Part shown: positions 61,217 through 64,000 of the stretch, piece after piece
Layout: the number at the start of each line of letters is the position of its first letter
How positions within the stretch are numbered: the stretch's first letter is position 1
Origin: Hormiphora californensis
Lineage: Eukaryota; Ctenophora; Tentaculata; Cydippida; Pleurobrachiidae
NCBI GenBank assembly: GCA_020137815.1
Contig: CM035352.1
Location: 6,161,525 to 6,225,524, forward strand
DNA length: 64,000 bases
Direction of reading: 5' to 3'
The notes under the pieces: model-generated
The model's input: the letters and a program-made list of their open reading frames with translations, nothing else
The model's database searches: none
What the model was told of the DNA's origin: nothing
Translations under genes and position numbers: made by a program

Positions 61217-61646
61217 CCAAATCAGACCCTGCGGGCAGCCCTAACCCGTCTCGACAGCCAAAATCTTGGCCTACGCTGCAGTCCCCAATGGAATATAAAA
61301 AAAGAAGCCGTGGAAAACGCAGCGCATGCCAAAATTTTTTTCTACACAACCCACTAGGGACCTCAGGGGTGAAACGGTGCAGAGCAGCCACTAGACACGG
61401 TGAGGTGTGAATCAAGTCATCATATGGTCCCTGTGTGGGTTGTGCAGAAAAATAACTTAATCAAACGCCTACACACTAAAAAATTGATAATTAATATAAA
61501 AATAGTCTCTCATCACTAATGACATTTCAAAGGTTGAAGTCAAAATTGTCCAGTGTTGGTGTTCTTATGGGTACCCTACAACCTCTCAAGCTCCTCAAAG
61601 TTGACCTAAGGATGGAGAATCTCAACTTTTGCTTTATTGTAGCCAT

Positions 61647-61872
61647 TAAAGTCGGATTTTTTGAAACTGTCACCCCCCTGGGTATTTTCAAATTTCGTAA
61701 ATGACCATAAATCCGGTTCCTGACGAGATAGAGACTTGAAATTTGGAGGTTACGAAGATCTTGCTAAGTTCTTCCGAACCTCCAAATTTCAAGTCTCTAT
61801 CTTATCAGGAACCGGAGATATGGCAAATTTTGTTATTTCAGGGGGGTGACAGTTTCAAAAAATCCGACTTTA
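61647..61872. repeat. Foldback repeat
   Basis: TAAAGTCGGATTTTTTGAAA pairs with TTTCAAAAAATCCGACTTTA, and inner CCGGTTCCTGACGAGATAGA pairs with the complement near 61800. It lies between the ShKT and MARCH genes. Confidence 0.85.
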
Positions 61873-62986
61873 CCTCTGCATGCCAAAATCGATTTTTTTA
61901 AATCACCCAGATTTTAAAAAAAATTTGTGTTGTCGAATTAAATCGGATCACGCGTGCCATACTTTAAAAACGCGCGCACAATTTAAACACTGCGCGTGTT
62001 TTGATTTGCGCGGTGTATCGAGGCGCGCCGATTTGACACTCATTGTGTCAGAGCGCGTTACAGAATCGACAGGATCCGCCCAATCAGTTGTTCGATTCGA
62101 TCACCACTACAACAACTGTCATATATATCACAGAGACGGATAGAGATAGAGAGATGGCTGAGAGAGGGATGAAGAGACACAGATGATGGTCTACCACAGC
62201 AATGGTGGGAGTGTGTAAGAAGAAAACGAAAGATCTGGATAGAGAGAAAACGAAAGATCGATAGAAATAAAATGGGACATAACCTGGTTATGTTCCATTA
62301 TATTTCTATCGATTCGTTCGTTTTCTCTCTACCCAGATCTTTCGTTAACCAGAGATCAGAGATCTTATTTGATGAACCGATATTTTATGTAAATCTCAAA
62401 CACGCTCTCTGATCTGCCGTTTTAATTAGTGATTTTAATTGTTCAAATCTCAAATACACCAATCGATTACACACATTTACACACAACTACTTCCCGGTCC
62501 AACAGGACGCTGCGTAATAGGTCAAAGTTTTCAGCCACAGGATATGCTAGAAAAGATAAGAGAAATACTCTGTTTTTATGCCAAGTTTTAGGATATCCGA
62601 TATATCTAATTTCAGAGGTTTCAACGTGACAAAAACAGCAGGAAAACGGTTACAAAAGAAAGAGGCGATTTACCATTTTAGACAACACACACAGCGTACT
62701 CACAAATATAGGGCTCGTAAGAATAAGATATCTTACTATTGTTATCATTCTCACTATCTTTCAATCATTCCTGTATCATTTCCCTCTCGGAGCTGGTTCA
62801 TCTTTCAGCTTTCAAACCTGCTCTCAGTTCTCAACTACAATCCAAAAATAATCTGTCCCCAGCAATAAAATATAACAAGAACAACACATTATATATTTAA
62901 TACATATATATTTTACTTCCACAAGTTACTGGTGATAAACAAAAAATACACATGATACATTTGAAAATTAGTAGGCCGCGTGGTCC
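61873..62986. other. Gene-free stretch between the ShKT and MARCH genes
   Basis: Contains an imperfect hairpin at 62228-62346 (GAAAGATCTGGATAGAGAGA pairs with TCTCTCTACCCAGATCTTTC), a CG-containing stretch at 61950-62050 and AT-rich sequence near the MARCH stop. No domain-bearing frame seen. Confidence 0.55.
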
Positions 62987-63670
62987 CTACTTTTTGGACT
63001 GCCCTCCCTCCATATCAACTGTCTTTTTCTGATCCCCAACATCCTCACCCTCTTCACCCCACAGCACAATTTGGTTGCTCTCCCTCAACTTCACGATAAA
63101 ATACCTCAGGGTGCTGTACTGAAACGCCAGTATACTGATACCAAATATAATGAAGAGCAATTTAGTCCAAAAACTCCAATTTGTGTACACATTGTCCATG
63201 TTGATATTCGCCAGGAGATCGTTTATTGACCAAATCATAATGAATATAGCGACACCACACACCGCCATGAAACACGTGGCCCTTCTCTGCTCATTTGTAG
63301 ATAGTTTGGGTAGACTCCACTCTCCGTAGGGTTTGGGTTTCAATTTAAACTCATACTGGCACAGCTCACAATGGTGCTTGTTGATGCAATCATACTCCTT
63401 CAACCACTTCAGGAGGCAACTCTGGTGGACATACTGGAGGCTCCCTGCACAGTAACAGGGCGATATGATCTTCTCTGATCCAGGCTCACTCCTGCAGATC
63501 CTGCACATCACATCTGGCATGGTAGAGGCAGTAGAATCTGTGTCCGATAGGAGGGTGAGATAATCAGGGAGGGTTGGCGGTGTGATTGTTATGGGTGATT
63601 GCAGTGTGATCTCGGTGGTGTGAGAGGGCCGCGGTGGGAGGTCCACTGGTAGCTCCACATAGGTTGCCAT
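62987..63670 (-). CDS. MARCH-type RING-CH membrane E3 ubiquitin ligase
   Basis: Intact single-exon frame of 227 aa starting MATYVELPVDLPP at the only ATG that fits; a longer frame upstream would need a non-ATG start. The RING-CH (C4HC3) finger has Cys at residues 56, 59, 72, 74, 85, 101 and 104 and His at 82 (CRICRSEPG, CYCAGS, YVHQSCLLKWL, CELCQYEF). Two hydrophobic helices follow at about residues 132-150 and 167-184, the second preceded by SFWTKL, a trait of MARCH1/8-like proteins, with a Gly/Lys-rich cytoplasmic tail. Family members sit in endosome or plasma membrane and ubiquitinate membrane proteins for endocytosis and lysosomal sorting. It lies tail-to-tail with the ShKT gene. Paralogue (1/8 or 2/3 group) cannot be fixed by eye. 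Confidence 0.92.
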   Translation of the reverse strand: MATYVELPVDLPPRPSHTTEITLQSPITITPPTLPDYLTLLSDTDSTASTMPDVMCRICRSEPGSEKIISPCYCAGSLQYVHQSCLLKWLKEYDCINKHHCELCQYEFKLKPKPYGEWSLPKLSTNEQRRATCFMAVCGVAIFIMIWSINDLLANINMDNVYTNWSFWTKLLFIIFGISILAFQYSTLRYFIVKLRESNQIVLWGEEGEDVGDQKKTVDMEGGQSKK

Positions 63671-63916
63671 GGTTACCAACTCTCTCTCTCTCTCTCTCGT
63701 TACCCTGGCTTCATGCTATACAAAAGAGGTGGTTAGCTGAGTGAATGGGAGAGGGTAGTTAGGAAAGGGAGAGAGTTATTTAGAAAGGAGTGTGCGTGGG
63801 GGATAAATGGAGGGGGGGGGGTCTTACAGGGGAATATAAAATGGTTGAATTTAATCAGACCAGTTCCAGGAGAAACAAAACGGAAGAGAGGGAGAGAGAT
63901 AAAAAAAAGCCGCCGG

Positions 63917-63924
63917 TATTTATA
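63917..63924 (-). promoter_or_regulatory. Candidate TATA box of the MARCH-like gene
   Basis: TATAAATA on the minus strand, 247 nt upstream of the ATG at 63670. A TC tract and a GC-poor leader lie between. Assigned by position and match only. Confidence 0.3.
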
Positions 63925-64000
63925 TTAGTAAATTTTACTTAGTAGATGGCCGATGGGAGACTTGATGCAATGAACGAATATGAGAAGGAGACAAGGTCAT

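Noticed and set aside
63671-63679. Three extra N-terminal codons for the MARCH-like protein
   Set aside because: That start would need TTG; the first ATG is at 63670.

Overview
This window looks like animal nuclear DNA. Coding sequence is split into many short exons with GT-AG introns. The encoded proteins use metazoan extracellular modules (Ig-like, sushi/CCP, ephrin-receptor-like Cys-rich, ShKT, thyroglobulin type-1). Introns are full of short DNA transposons, foldback elements and minisatellites. A non-bilaterian marine invertebrate such as a sponge would fit, but the sequence alone does not fix the species. I saw no prokaryotic operon structure, no CRISPR array and no confident tRNA or rRNA gene.

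Region 1 (666-38150, + strand) is one very large type-I membrane protein gene, cut off at its 5' end by the window. By reading splice sites and phases by hand I can chain 62 exons without a phase conflict. The one exception to openness in length is a single frameshifted exon copy, and one further exon carries an internal frameshift. Order: about 28 Ig-like domains (including five near-identical tandem pairs at 15770-21312), a sushi domain, a novel Cys-containing stretch ending in an RKRRS furin-like site, an ephrin-receptor-like Cys-rich segment, a second sushi domain, about nine more Ig-like domains, a third sushi domain, one transmembrane helix and a short Tyr-containing acidic tail. The extracellular order Ig / sushi / ephrin-like / sushi / Ig is unusual. 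Several introns hold minisatellites whose unit copies the neighbouring splice site; one of them (36040-37340) repeats a 33-nt exon-like cassette that stays in frame.

Region 2 (39738-44153, - strand) is a complete eight-exon gene for a kynurenine/2-aminoadipate aminotransferase (437 aa by my splice model), with retroelement debris in its large intron. Region 3 (44154-53667) has no gene I can support. It is dominated by a roughly 160-bp satellite of about 30 units (46650-51720).

Region 4 (53668-60984, + strand) is a complete 23-exon secreted protein gene. My exon model sums to 4299 nt, giving 1432 aa. A signal peptide is followed by three repeats of a ShKT-ShKT-sushi-thyroglobulin-1 module, and each repeat is followed by dibasic, convertase-like sites. 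After the first module comes a Tyr/Asp/Gly-rich tandem repeat domain. A last ShKT-sushi pair ends the protein. Region 5 (62987-63670, - strand) is a single-exon MARCH-type RING-CH membrane E3 ubiquitin ligase of 227 aa.

The genes do not form a pathway. Two encode modular extracellular proteins (a surface receptor or adhesion molecule and a secreted matrix-like precursor), one is a metabolic enzyme and one a membrane-trafficking ubiquitin ligase. Transposon types with visible hallmarks are: a 109-bp hAT-type MITE (five copies, each with 8-bp target duplications), a 1346-bp hAT-type relative, pogo/Tigger-like elements flanked by TA, and several foldback elements.
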